DNA of 64,000 nt, taken from NCBI RefSeq assembly GCF_000761215.1, contig NZ_CP009438.1, positions 6,180,501 to 6,244,500 of the forward strand. The letters run 5' to 3'. This DNA is from Streptomyces glaucescens. Its GTDB lineage: Bacteria > Actinomycetota > Actinomycetes > Streptomycetales > Streptomycetaceae. The notes beneath the pieces were generated by a model. The model had not been told where the DNA came from. It worked only from the letters and a program-made list of their open reading frames with translations, and ran no database searches. How positions within the stretch are numbered: position 1 is the first letter of the stretch; the number at the start of each line of letters is the position of its first letter. Position numbers and translations under genes: made by a program. Positions 50,063 through 58,461 of this stretch are shown here, piece by piece.

Positions 50063-51733
50063 TCAGTCCACCGCCCGTGGACGGGAACCGACCAGGTCGT
50101 GCAGCGTCCCGCCGGGCGTCGCCGCGGACGTCCGGGCGTCCCGCGGCTGCGGGTCGGGTCCCGCCGCGCACACCGCGTCCGCCTCCCCGCCGCCGTGCCC
50201 GCGCGGCACCGTGCCGTCGGTCAGGTACGCCGCCAGGTGCCCGTCCAGGCAGGCGTTGCCGCGCAGCGTGATCCCGTGGTTACCGCCGCCGTCCTCGACC
50301 ACCAGGCTGGAGCCGCGCAGCAGCCGGTGGAGGGTGGCGCCGCCCCGGTAGGGGGTGGCCGCGTCGCCGGTCGCCTGGAACAGCAGCACCGGCGGCAGGC
50401 GGTCGTTGGCCACGTCCACCGGCCGGCGCGCCTCCACCGGCCAGAACGCGCACGGCGCGTTGTACCAGGCGTTGTTCCACGCCATGAACGGCGCCCGTGC
50501 GTGCACCGCCCAGTTGTCCGCGCGCCACCGCTGCCAGTCCCGCGGCCAGCGGGCGTCCCGGCACTGCACCGCGGTGTAGACGCTGTAGCCGTTGCCGGTC
50601 GAGGCGCCCGGCGCCCCGAGGTCGTCGTACGCCTCGACGAGCGGTCCCGTGTCCCCGGCGCGGACGTACGCCGCGAACGCCTCGGCGAGGCGGGGCCAGT
50701 AGCCGTTGTGGTAGCCGCCGGGCAGGAAGGTGTCCTCCAGCTCCGCCGCGCCCACCCGGCCGCCCGCCGGTTTCCCCGCCAGCTCCGCCCGCATCGCGTA
50801 CCAGGCGGTCCGCAGCCGCCGCGGGTCCGTGCCGAGCCGGTACGTCCCGTGGTGCCGGGCCACCCACGCGAGGAAGGCGCGGTGACGGTCGTCGAAGGCG
50901 AAATCCTGGGCGAGGTTGTTCCGGTACCAGACGCCGGCCGGGTCGACCACCGAGTCGAGGACCGCGCGGCGCACGCGGTGCGGGTACAGCCGGGCGTACA
51001 CGGCACCCAGGTAGGTGCCGTAGGAGTAGCCGAAGTAGGAGATCCGGCCGGCGCCCAGCGCCCGGCGGACCAGGTCCAGGTCCCGTGCGGCGGAGACGGT
51101 GTCGATGTGCGCCAGCACGTCCGCGTACCTGCGGCCGCAGGCCTCCGCGAACGCCTTCGCGCGCGCGAGGTTGGCGCGCTCGACGGCCGGTGCGAGCGGC
51201 ACCGGGTCGGGCCGTACGGGGTCGAAGTGGCGGGGCGCGCAGTCCAGGGCGGGGTCGCTGCGGCCCACCCCGCGCGGATCGAAGCCGACCACGTCGTACT
51301 GGGCGGCGACCTTCCGCGGCAGGGCGGCGGCGACGAACCCGGCGAGGGTGAGGCCGCTGCCGCCGGGACCGCCCGGGTTGACCAGCAGGGGGCCCTGGGA
51401 GGTCTTCGCGGTGTGCGTAATCCGGGACAGCGCCAGGGTGATCCGCCGCCCGCGCGGGTCCGCGTGGTCGAGCGGCACCTTCAGGGAGGCGCACTGGAGC
51501 CGCGGGTGGGCGGTCGTGCCGCAGTTCTTCCAGGCGAGCCGCGCGACGGGAGCGGCGTCCGCGCGGGGGACGCCGGCCCGGGCGGGAGCGGCCGGGAGCG
51601 CCGCGGCCGAGAGGGCCACCGCCGTGACGACGGCACCGCACAGCACGGCCGCACGCCGGCGCGAGGAGTGCACACGGGACGAGGAGCGCAAGGGAGCCTC
51701 CCGGGGCGGAGGTTTCCGGACCGTGAGGATCAC
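50063..51733 (-). CDS. Secreted alpha/beta hydrolase (tripeptidyl aminopeptidase-like)
   Basis: A 556-residue exported hydrolase. The signal region has a twin-Arg-like SSRRRAAVL then a hydrophobic run ending ALPAAPARAG (near 53). Oxyanion region NPGGPGGSG, nucleophile elbow FGYSYGTYLG, C-terminal TAP-like domain with VEDGGGNHG (catalytic His) and a preceding Asp in QATGDAATP. This is the SlpD/SlpE/Tap type of Streptomyces secreted mycelial peptidase, removing N-terminal tripeptides or acting on small esters. GTG 51733 was used; the start is uncertain because the ribosome binding site (GAGG) is very close. Confidence 0.92.
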   Translation of the reverse strand: MILTVRKPPPREAPLRSSSRVHSSRRRAAVLCGAVVTAVALSAAALPAAPARAGVPRADAAPVARLAWKNCGTTAHPRLQCASLKVPLDHADPRGRRITLALSRITHTAKTSQGPLLVNPGGPGGSGLTLAGFVAAALPRKVAAQYDVVGFDPRGVGRSDPALDCAPRHFDPVRPDPVPLAPAVERANLARAKAFAEACGRRYADVLAHIDTVSAARDLDLVRRALGAGRISYFGYSYGTYLGAVYARLYPHRVRRAVLDSVVDPAGVWYRNNLAQDFAFDDRHRAFLAWVARHHGTYRLGTDPRRLRTAWYAMRAELAGKPAGGRVGAAELEDTFLPGGYHNGYWPRLAEAFAAYVRAGDTGPLVEAYDDLGAPGASTGNGYSVYTAVQCRDARWPRDWQRWRADNWAVHARAPFMAWNNAWYNAPCAFWPVEARRPVDVANDRLPPVLLFQATGDAATPYRGGATLHRLLRGSSLVVEDGGGNHGITLRGNACLDGHLAAYLTDGTVPRGHGGGEADAVCAAGPDPQPRDARTSAATPGGTLHDLVGSRPRAVD

Positions 51734-51830
51734 GGTCCTCGCCGCATCGTCCCGGCATGGACGCCCCGGATAACCTGTCCGGGCGGGACGTGACTCGATT
51801 GCGCCGCCGGATGCGCCCCGATGCTCCCCG

Positions 51831-51925
51831 GCCAGGGCCTGTCGTGCCGATCAGGCCGGCTGTGAGGTGCGGCGCCTTCCGGCCGGCCCCGCGACGCCGG
51901 GATGATCCGAACGACAGGCCCTGGC
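51831..51925. mobile_element. 95-bp MITE-like element with 23-bp terminal inverted repeats
   Basis: GCCAGGGCCTGTCGT (51831-51845) is exactly inverted at 51911-51925. The repeat extends to 23 bp with two mismatches (51831-51853 and 51903-51925). The interior is GC-rich and non-coding. It lies directly against the radical SAM gene, whose TAG stop (51925-51927) shares a base with the right end; a CTAG tetramer is at 51925-51928. From memory, nearly identical GGGCCTGTCGT-ended elements are dispersed in Streptomyces and are linked to IS5-like transposases. No clear target duplication was found. Confidence 0.75.
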
Positions 51926-52965
51926 TAGATCAGCGTGAGCTGGGTCGGCTCGGCAGGCTCCGGCGGGGCCGGCTCGGGCTGCCGGATCCGCCGCGCCGTC
52001 CCCGCGCGCGTGGGACCGATGCCGTACTCCCGCGCGAGGTCGTGCACCTGCCGGGTGATCCGGCGCTGGTACCACGTCGGGGCGTAGGCGCCGTCCGCGT
52101 ACAGCCGCTCGTAGCGGCGCACGAGATGCGGGTGCTCGCGCTCCAGCCAGGCCATGAACCACTCCCGGGCGCCGGGCCGCAGGTGCAGCACCAGCGGTGT
52201 CACGGAGGTGGCCCCGCAGGCCGCGATCGCCCGCACGGTGGCCCGCAGCCGGTCCGGGTGGTCGCTCAGGAACGGGATCACCGGCGCCATCAGCACACCG
52301 CATCCGATGCCGCGCTCCGCGAGGACGCGCACGACGTCCAGCCGCCGCTCCGGCGCCGGGGTCCCCGGCTCCACGGTGCGCCACAGTTCGGTGTCGGTGA
52401 AGCCGACCGAGACGGAGATGCCGACGTCCGTCACGCTCGCGGCCTCGGTCAGCAGGTCCAGGTCGCGCAGGATCAGCGTGCCCTTGGTCAGGATCGAGAA
52501 GGGGTTGGCGTGGTCGCGCAGGGCGGCGATGATGCCCGGCATCAGCCGGTAGCGGCCCTCCGCCCGCTGGTAGCAGTCGACGTTGGTGCCCATCGCGATG
52601 TGCTCGCCGTGCCAGCGCGGGGAGGCGAGCTGGCGGCGCAGCAGCTCGGGCGCGTTCACCTTCACCACGATCTGGGAGTCGAAGCCGAGGCCGGTGTCGA
52701 GGTCCAGGTAGCTGTGCGACTTGCGGGCGAAGCAGTACACGCACGCGTGCGAGCAGCCCCGGTACGGGTTGACCGTCCACTCGAAGGGCATGCGGGAGGC
52801 CCCGGGCACCCGGTTGAGGACGGAGCGGGCCCGCACCTCGTGGAAGGTGATCCCGCGGAACTCCGGCGTGTCGAACGTGCGGGTGGCGACCGCGTCCGCG
52901 CCGAACAGCGCGGCGTCGGCCCGGGCGTGGTCGGCGGACTCGACGGAGAGGTTCTCCCAGCGCAT
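51925..52965 (-). CDS. Rv2578c-family radical SAM protein
   Basis: A 346-residue radical SAM enzyme related to spore-photoproduct-lyase-like proteins. The 4Fe-4S motif CxxxCxYC is in GCSHACVYCFARKSHSY; IAMGTNVDCYQ and ISVSVGFTDTELWR follow. A Pro/Glu-rich tail ends at a MITE-like element, which sets the stop codon. ATG 52965 has AGGAGG at good spacing. A LexA-type box in the promoter suggests DNA-damage induction. From memory the mycobacterial Rv2578c was also linked to the SOS response. The reaction is unknown; DNA or nucleotide repair is inferred. Confidence 0.93.
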   Translation of the reverse strand: MRWENLSVESADHARADAALFGADAVATRTFDTPEFRGITFHEVRARSVLNRVPGASRMPFEWTVNPYRGCSHACVYCFARKSHSYLDLDTGLGFDSQIVVKVNAPELLRRQLASPRWHGEHIAMGTNVDCYQRAEGRYRLMPGIIAALRDHANPFSILTKGTLILRDLDLLTEAASVTDVGISVSVGFTDTELWRTVEPGTPAPERRLDVVRVLAERGIGCGVLMAPVIPFLSDHPDRLRATVRAIAACGATSVTPLVLHLRPGAREWFMAWLEREHPHLVRRYERLYADGAYAPTWYQRRITRQVHDLAREYGIGPTRAGTARRIRQPEPAPPEPAEPTQLTLI

Positions 52966-52992
52966 GACGCCTCCTCGGTAGTGCTCGACCAC

Positions 52993-53010
52993 AGAATAGA
53001 ACATGTGTTC
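52993..53010 (-). promoter_or_regulatory. LexA (SOS) box and -10 of the radical SAM gene
   Basis: GAAC-ATGT-GTTC (52999-53010) matches the actinobacterial SOS consensus GAAC-N4-GTTC. It lies immediately upstream of the -10 TATTCT (complement of 52993-52998), so bound LexA would occlude the promoter. Confidence 0.8.
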
Positions 53011-53112
53011 CCATGATCGTGCGAACGGTCGCCCGGCCCCGATTTGGGCGGCCGGGCGCCGGGGTGGTTGGCTTGCCCCGACCCCCGAGAACCCAGGTGC
53101 TGGAGGAACGCA

Positions 53113-53556
53113 ATGGCGCAGGTCGAGGCCACTACCGAGCGGGTCGTCGCGGCGGACCCGGAGAGGGTGTTCGACACCCTCGCCGACTACAGCGGCACCC
53201 GCGCGAAGCTGCTCCCCGAACACTTCAGCGAGTACGAGGTGCGCGAGGGCGGCGACGGCGAGGGCACCCTCGTCCACTGGAAGCTCCAGGCCACCAGCAA
53301 GCGCGTCCGCGACTGCCTCCTGGAGGTCACCGAGCCCACCGACGGCGAACTGGTCGAGAAGGACCGCAACTCGTCGATGGTCACCACCTGGCGCGTCACC
53401 CCGGCCGGCGAGGGCAGGTCCCGGGTCGTCGTGACCACGGTGTGGAACGGCGCCGGCGGCATCGGCGGCTTCTTCGAGCGGACCTTCGCCCCCAAGGGCC
53501 TCGGCCGGATCTACGACGCGGTGCTCGCCAAGCTCGCCGCCGAGGTCGAGAAGTAG
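53113..53556 (+). CDS. SRPBCC-family protein
   Basis: A 147-residue START/Bet v1-like hydrophobic-pocket protein: VEATTERVVAADPERVFDTL at the N-terminus, central strands with TTWRVTPAGEGRSRVVVTTV, and a long C-terminal helix (LGRIYDAVLAKLAAEVEK). The fold binds small hydrophobic ligands, or acts as cyclase/aromatase or coenzyme Q-binding type. The specific role is unknown. ATG 53113 follows GGAGGA. It may be transcribed with the MFS gene, but a hairpin and 147 bp separate them. Confidence 0.92.
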   Translation: MAQVEATTERVVAADPERVFDTLADYSGTRAKLLPEHFSEYEVREGGDGEGTLVHWKLQATSKRVRDCLLEVTEPTDGELVEKDRNSSMVTTWRVTPAGEGRSRVVVTTVWNGAGGIGGFFERTFAPKGLGRIYDAVLAKLAAEVEK

Positions 53557-53638
53557 TCAAGAACCAACGCAGCAGGGGGTGTTGGCGTCCTCACCGGATC
53601 GAGTGGTTCTCCGAATCGACCGGCTGCACACCGTAACT

Positions 53639-53690
53639 CGTCGCGCTTGCTCGTAGTTGCCGCATTACGCGGAAATCGAGCAGCGCGACG
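53639..53690 (+). promoter_or_regulatory. Inverted repeat abutting the MFS gene's ribosome binding site
   Basis: CGTCGCGCTTGCTCG (53639-53653) and CGAGCAGCGCGACG (53677-53690) pair over 14 bp with one bulged T. The right arm ends at the AGGGGAGC ribosome binding site (53691 on) of the pump gene at 53704. It could be a drug-regulator operator or an mRNA hairpin controlling translation. Confidence 0.6.
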
Positions 53691-53703
53691 AGGGGAGCGG
53701 TAC

Positions 53704-56109
53704 GTGGGCGGGATCACTCTGGTGCAGGACGAGCCGGCCGCGGCGGCGCCCGAGCGGCCACCCGCCGCGCCCCCCGCCCAGTTCCCCGGACTCAGCCCCC
53801 GCCGCGTGCGGCTGGTCTTCCTCGGGCTGATGCTGGCGCTGCTCCTCGCCGCCCTGGAGCAGATGATCGTCGCCACCGCGCTGCCCAGGATCGTCGGCGA
53901 GCTGCACGGCCTCGACAAGATGTCCTGGGCGATCACCGCCTACCTGCTCACCGCCACCATCGGACTGCCGGTCTACGGCAAGCTCGGCGACCTCTTCGGC
54001 CGCAAGGGCGTCTTCCAGTTCGCCATCGTCGTCTTCGTCGTCGGCTCCGCGCTGGCCGGCCGCGCCCAGACCATGGACCAGCTCATCGCCTACCGCGCGG
54101 TGCAGGGCATCGGCGCGGGCGGGCTCATGATCGGCGTCCAGGCGATCATCGCGGACATCGTGCCGCCCCGGCAGCGCGGCCGGTACATGGGCCTGATCGG
54201 TGCCGCCTTCGGCCTCGCCTCGGTGGCCGGGCCCCTGCTCGGCGGCTACTTCACCGACCACCACTCCTGGCGCTGGTGCTTCTACATCAACATCCCCTTC
54301 GGCCTGGTCACCATGGCCGTCATCGCCGCCGTCCTCAAACTCCCCAAGCCCACCGCCAAACCCCGGCTGGACCTCCTCGGCGCCCTGCTGCTCGCCGCCG
54401 CCTCCACCTGCCTGGTCCTGCTGACCAGCTGGGGCGGCACCGAACACGCCTGGGGCTCGCGCGTCATCCTCGGCCTCGGCGCGGGCGCCGTCGCCGCCAC
54501 CCTCCTCTTCCTGCTCGCCGAACGGCACGCCGCCGAACCCCTCATCCCGCTGCGGCTCTTCAAGGACTCGGTCTTCAACGTCACCGGCCTGGTCGGCCTG
54601 GTCATCGGCATCGCCCTGTTCGGCGCGGCCAGCTACCTGCCGACCTTCCTGCAGATGGCCGACGGGGCCAGCGCCACCGAATCAGGCCTGCTGATGCTCC
54701 CGATGATGGGCGGCATCGTCGGCGCCTCCATCCTCTCCGGCCAGCTCATCAGCCACACCGGCCGCTACCGGATCTACCCCGTGCTCGGCAGCGCCCTGTC
54801 CGCCGTCGGCATGTGGCTGCTCTCCCGGCTGGAGGCGGACACCCCGCGGCTGCACTACAGCATCTGGATGGCCGTCCTCGGCGCCGGGATCGGCCTGGTC
54901 ATGCCGGTGCTCATCCTCGCCGTGCAGAACTCGGTGCGCCCCGCCGACCTCGGCACCGCCACCAGCGCCAACAACTACTTCCGGCAGATCGGCGGCAGCG
55001 TCGGCGCCGCGATCTTCGGAACGCTCTTCGCCGACCGGCTCACCGACTCCCTCGGCGACCACCTGCCCGCGGGCGCGGGCGCCGGACTGCCGGACCCCGA
55101 GTCCATCACCCCCGAGCTGGTCCACGCGCTGCCCCCGGCGCTGCGCGACGGATACATCCAGGCCTACGCCGACGCCATGCCGAGGATCTTCCTCTACCTC
55201 GTGCCGGTGCTCGTCCTCGGCCTGCTCATCGCCTGCTTCCTCAAGGAGAGACCACTGGTGTCCCACAACGCCCCCGTCACCGCCCCGGAGACCATGCCGG
55301 CCGACCCGTCGGCGCCCGCCCCGATCCCGCACGCCCGCGCGTCGTACGCGGGCGGCATCCCGGTCTGCGGCACGGTCCAGCACCCCGACGGCACCGTCGT
55401 CCCCCGCGCGGCACTCACCCTGATCGACGTCGCCGGACAGCAGATCGGACGGGGCGCCAGCGGCCAGGACGGCCGGTACGCGCTGGCCACGCCGGGCCGG
55501 GGCTCCTACGTGCTGATCGCCGCCGCGGGCGGCCACCAGCCGCAGGCGGTCTCCGTGACCGTCGGCGAGCGACCCGTCGAACTGGACGTCGTCCTCGGCG
55601 GCGCCGGGCGCCTCGCGGGCACCGTCGTCACCGCCGACGGCACCCCCGTACGCGACGCCACGGTCACCCTCACCAACGTCCACGGCGAGGTCGTCTCCGC
55701 CACCCGCAGCGGACGCGAGGGCGGCTACGTCATCACCGAGCTGGTCGCCGGCGAGTACACCCTCGCCGCCAGCGCGCCCGCGTTCCGTCCCGCCGCGCTC
55801 CCCGTCACCGTCCAGGCCGCCCGCGAGACCCGCCAGGACATCGAGCTCGCCGGCGGCGCCGTGCTGCGCGGCACCGTCCGGGCGGGCGGCGGACGGCTCG
55901 TCGAGGACGCCCGGGTGACCCTCCTCGACGCGGCGGGCAACGTCGTCGACACCATGACCACCGGCCCCGACGGCACCTTCCGGTTCGTCGACCTGTCGTC
56001 CGGCGAGTACACGGTCATCGCGGCCGGCTACCCGCCCGTCGCCACCGTCCTCCAGGTGGCCGGCGGCGGCCGCACCGAACGGGACCTCCAGCTCGGGCAC
56101 GAGGACTGA
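53704..56109 (+). CDS. DHA2-type MFS multidrug transporter fused to three Ig-like repeats
   Basis: An 801-residue fusion. Residues about 30-530 are an EmrB/QacA-type MFS pump: motif A GKLGDLFGRKG, the antiporter motif C-like IGAAFGLASVAGPLLGGY, and about 14 hydrophobic segments. Residues about 550-801 are three carboxypeptidase-regulatory-like/Cna-B beta-sandwich repeats of about 80 residues, each with GTV...DGTpVrdAxVTL and GxYxxxxLxxGEYTLxA (CGTVQHPDGTVVP, AGTVVTADGTPVR, RGTVRAGGG). The pump should export drugs by proton antiport. The side of the membrane on which the tail lies is unclear. GTG 53704 follows GAGGGGAGC. Confidence 0.93.
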   Translation: MGGITLVQDEPAAAAPERPPAAPPAQFPGLSPRRVRLVFLGLMLALLLAALEQMIVATALPRIVGELHGLDKMSWAITAYLLTATIGLPVYGKLGDLFGRKGVFQFAIVVFVVGSALAGRAQTMDQLIAYRAVQGIGAGGLMIGVQAIIADIVPPRQRGRYMGLIGAAFGLASVAGPLLGGYFTDHHSWRWCFYINIPFGLVTMAVIAAVLKLPKPTAKPRLDLLGALLLAAASTCLVLLTSWGGTEHAWGSRVILGLGAGAVAATLLFLLAERHAAEPLIPLRLFKDSVFNVTGLVGLVIGIALFGAASYLPTFLQMADGASATESGLLMLPMMGGIVGASILSGQLISHTGRYRIYPVLGSALSAVGMWLLSRLEADTPRLHYSIWMAVLGAGIGLVMPVLILAVQNSVRPADLGTATSANNYFRQIGGSVGAAIFGTLFADRLTDSLGDHLPAGAGAGLPDPESITPELVHALPPALRDGYIQAYADAMPRIFLYLVPVLVLGLLIACFLKERPLVSHNAPVTAPETMPADPSAPAPIPHARASYAGGIPVCGTVQHPDGTVVPRAALTLIDVAGQQIGRGASGQDGRYALATPGRGSYVLIAAAGGHQPQAVSVTVGERPVELDVVLGGAGRLAGTVVTADGTPVRDATVTLTNVHGEVVSATRSGREGGYVITELVAGEYTLAASAPAFRPAALPVTVQAARETRQDIELAGGAVLRGTVRAGGGRLVEDARVTLLDAAGNVVDTMTTGPDGTFRFVDLSSGEYTVIAAGYPPVATVLQVAGGGRTERDLQLGHED

Positions 56110-56290
56110 CGCGGTCCCGCCCACGGCGGGGCGCGGGGGGCGGTGCGTCTCGTACCGCCCCCCGCGCCCGGTGGCCGCCGCCCGGCACGGCGACGGTGTT
56201 CGCGCGCACGTTCTGGTCTGTGCTGCGGGCCGCGCGTAACGTGAGCCGGACAAAGATCCGCGTCCGGAACCCGGCGGAGTTGGGAGCACG

Positions 56291-57160
56291 GTGAAGATCC
56301 TCATCAGCGCCGACATGGAGGGTGCCACGGGCGTCACCTGGCCGGCCGACGTCCTGCCGGGGACACCGCAGTGGGAGCGGTGCCGGGCGCTGTTCACCTC
56401 CGACGTGCAGGCCGCCGCCCTCGGCTTCTTCGACGGCGGCGCGGACCGGGTGCTGGTGAACGAGGCGCACTGGACGATGCGCAACCTGCTGCTGGAACGG
56501 CTCGACGACCGGGTGGAGATGCTGACCGGGCGGCACAAGGCGCTGTCCATGGTGGAGGGCGTGCAGCACGGCGACGTCGACGGCGTCGCCTTCGTCGGCT
56601 ACCACGCGGGCGCCGGCATGGAGGGCGTCCTCGCCCATACCTACCTCGCCAACTCCATCACCGGTGTCTGGCTGAACGACGTCCGCGCCAGCGAGGGCCT
56701 GCTCAACGCCGCGGTCGTCGCCGAGTACGGCGTGCCGGTGGTGCTGGTCACCGGCGACGACGTGGCCTGCGAGGACGCGCTCGGGTACGCGCCCGAGGCA
56801 CTGAAGGTCGCGGTGAAGGACCACGTGTCGCGGTACGCGGCGGTGTGCCGGACGCCGGCCAGGACGGCGGCCGACATCCGGGCGGCCGCGAAGGAGGCGG
56901 TGGCGCTGGCGGGCCGGCGGGATCCGGCCGCCGGCCGGCCGGGCACCGCCGGCGGACCGGTGGCGGGCGGCGGGCCGTATACAGTCGCCGTCGAGTTCGA
57001 CGCCGAGCACCTGGCGATGGCGGCCACCGTCGTGCCCGGCGTCGACCGGATCGGTGAGCGCAAGGTGGCGTACACCAGTCCCGCCATGTACGAGGGGATC
57101 CGCACCTTCAAGGCGGTCACCACCGTCGTCTCGGCCGCCGTGGAGGAGCAGTATGGGTGA
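56291..57160 (+). CDS. M55-family D-aminopeptidase (DppA-like)
   Basis: A 289-residue M55 metallopeptidase. Zinc ligands Asp8 and Glu10 (SADMEG) and His60 (VNEAH) are at the same numbers as in B. subtilis DppA. His105 (GYHAG) and Glu135 (RASEG) complete the set. DppA releases D-Ala from D-Ala-containing peptides such as wall fragments. First of four coupled peptidase genes. GTG 56291 is the start; the next gene begins 8 bp before its stop. Residues about 218-235 are a Gly/Ala/Pro-rich insertion. Confidence 0.93.
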   Translation: MKILISADMEGATGVTWPADVLPGTPQWERCRALFTSDVQAAALGFFDGGADRVLVNEAHWTMRNLLLERLDDRVEMLTGRHKALSMVEGVQHGDVDGVAFVGYHAGAGMEGVLAHTYLANSITGVWLNDVRASEGLLNAAVVAEYGVPVVLVTGDDVACEDALGYAPEALKVAVKDHVSRYAAVCRTPARTAADIRAAAKEAVALAGRRDPAAGRPGTAGGPVAGGGPYTVAVEFDAEHLAMAATVVPGVDRIGERKVAYTSPAMYEGIRTFKAVTTVVSAAVEEQYG

Positions 57161-58457
57161 CCAGCGTGCGCTGGACGAGGTCGTCGAGTTCACCTCCGGC
57201 CTCATCCGCATCGACACCACCAACCGGGGCGGCGGCGACTGCCGGGAGCGGCCCGCCGCGGAGTACGCGGCGGAGCGGCTGGCGGAGGCCGGCTGGGAAC
57301 CCACGCTGCTGGAGCGCACCCCGGGCCGCACCAACGTCGTCACCCGGATCGAGGGCACCGACCCGTCCGCCGGCGCGCTGCTGCTCCACGGCCATCTGGA
57401 CGTGGTCCCCGCCGAGACCGCCGACTGGAGCGTGCACCCCTTCTCCGGGGAGGTGCGCGACGGGGTGGTCTGGGGCCGGGGCGCGGTCGACATGAAGAAC
57501 ATGGACGCGATGATCCTCGCCGTCGTGCGGGCCTGGGCCCGTGAGGGCTTCCGGCCCCGCCGGGACGTGGTGGTGGCGTTCACCGCCGACGAGGAGGCCA
57601 GCGCGGAGGACGGCTCGGGATTCCTCGCCGACGAGCACCCGCATCTCTTCGAGGGGTGCACCGAGGGCATCAGCGAGTCGGGGGCGTTCACCTTCCACGA
57701 CGGGGCGGGCCGGCAGCTCTACCCGATCGCCGCCGGGGAACGCGGCACGGCCTGGCTGAAGCTCACCGCGCGCGGGCGCGCCGGGCACGGTTCCAAGGTG
57801 AACGCGGAGAACGCGGTGACCCGGCTCGCCGCCGCGATCACCCGGATCGGCGCTCACGAGTGGCCGCTGCGGCTGACCCCGACGGTACGGGCCGCGCTCA
57901 TCGAACTCGCCGCGCTCTACGGCGTCGACACCGACCTGCGCGACGTCGACCGGCTGCTGGAGAAACTGGGCCCGGCCGCGCGGCTGGTCGAGGCGACCGT
58001 GCGCAACAGCGCCAACCCGACCATGCTGGACGCCGGTTACAAGATCAACGTGATCCCGGGCGAGGCCGTGGCGTACGTCGACGGGCGGTACCTGCCCGGT
58101 GGCGAGGAGGAGTTCCGCACCACCATGGACCGGCTCACCGGGCCGGACGTGGAGTGGGAGTTCCACCACCGCGAGGTCGCCCTGCAGGCACCCGTCGACT
58201 CGCCGACGTACGCCCGGCTGCGCGCCGCCGTCGAGGAGTTCGCGCCGGAGGGGCACGTGGTGCCGTACTGCATGTCCGGCGGTACCGACGCCAAGCAGTT
58301 CTCCCGGCTCGGCATCACCGGCTACGGGTTCACGCCGCTGAAGCTGCCCGAGGGCTACGACTACCAGGCCATGTTCCACGGCGTGGACGAGCGGGTGCCG
58401 GTCGAGGCGCTGCACTTCGGCGTCCGCGTCCTCGACCGCTTCCTGCGGACGGCCTAG
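57153..58457 (+). CDS. M20/M28-type zinc peptidase or deacylase
   Basis: A 434-residue M20 peptidase-family protein. Metal and catalytic motifs HGHLDVVPAE, GRGAVDMKNMDAM and FTADEEASAEDG are present, and SGGTDAKQF near the C-terminus is typical. Members hydrolyse dipeptides or N-acyl amino acids in the cytosol. It overlaps the M55 gene by 8 bp, so translation is coupled, and it would further degrade the peptides or D-amino products. The exact substrate is unknown. Confidence 0.93.
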   Translation: MGDQRALDEVVEFTSGLIRIDTTNRGGGDCRERPAAEYAAERLAEAGWEPTLLERTPGRTNVVTRIEGTDPSAGALLLHGHLDVVPAETADWSVHPFSGEVRDGVVWGRGAVDMKNMDAMILAVVRAWAREGFRPRRDVVVAFTADEEASAEDGSGFLADEHPHLFEGCTEGISESGAFTFHDGAGRQLYPIAAGERGTAWLKLTARGRAGHGSKVNAENAVTRLAAAITRIGAHEWPLRLTPTVRAALIELAALYGVDTDLRDVDRLLEKLGPAARLVEATVRNSANPTMLDAGYKINVIPGEAVAYVDGRYLPGGEEEFRTTMDRLTGPDVEWEFHHREVALQAPVDSPTYARLRAAVEEFAPEGHVVPYCMSGGTDAKQFSRLGITGYGFTPLKLPEGYDYQAMFHGVDERVPVEALHFGVRVLDRFLRTA

Positions 58458-58461
58458 ACGG

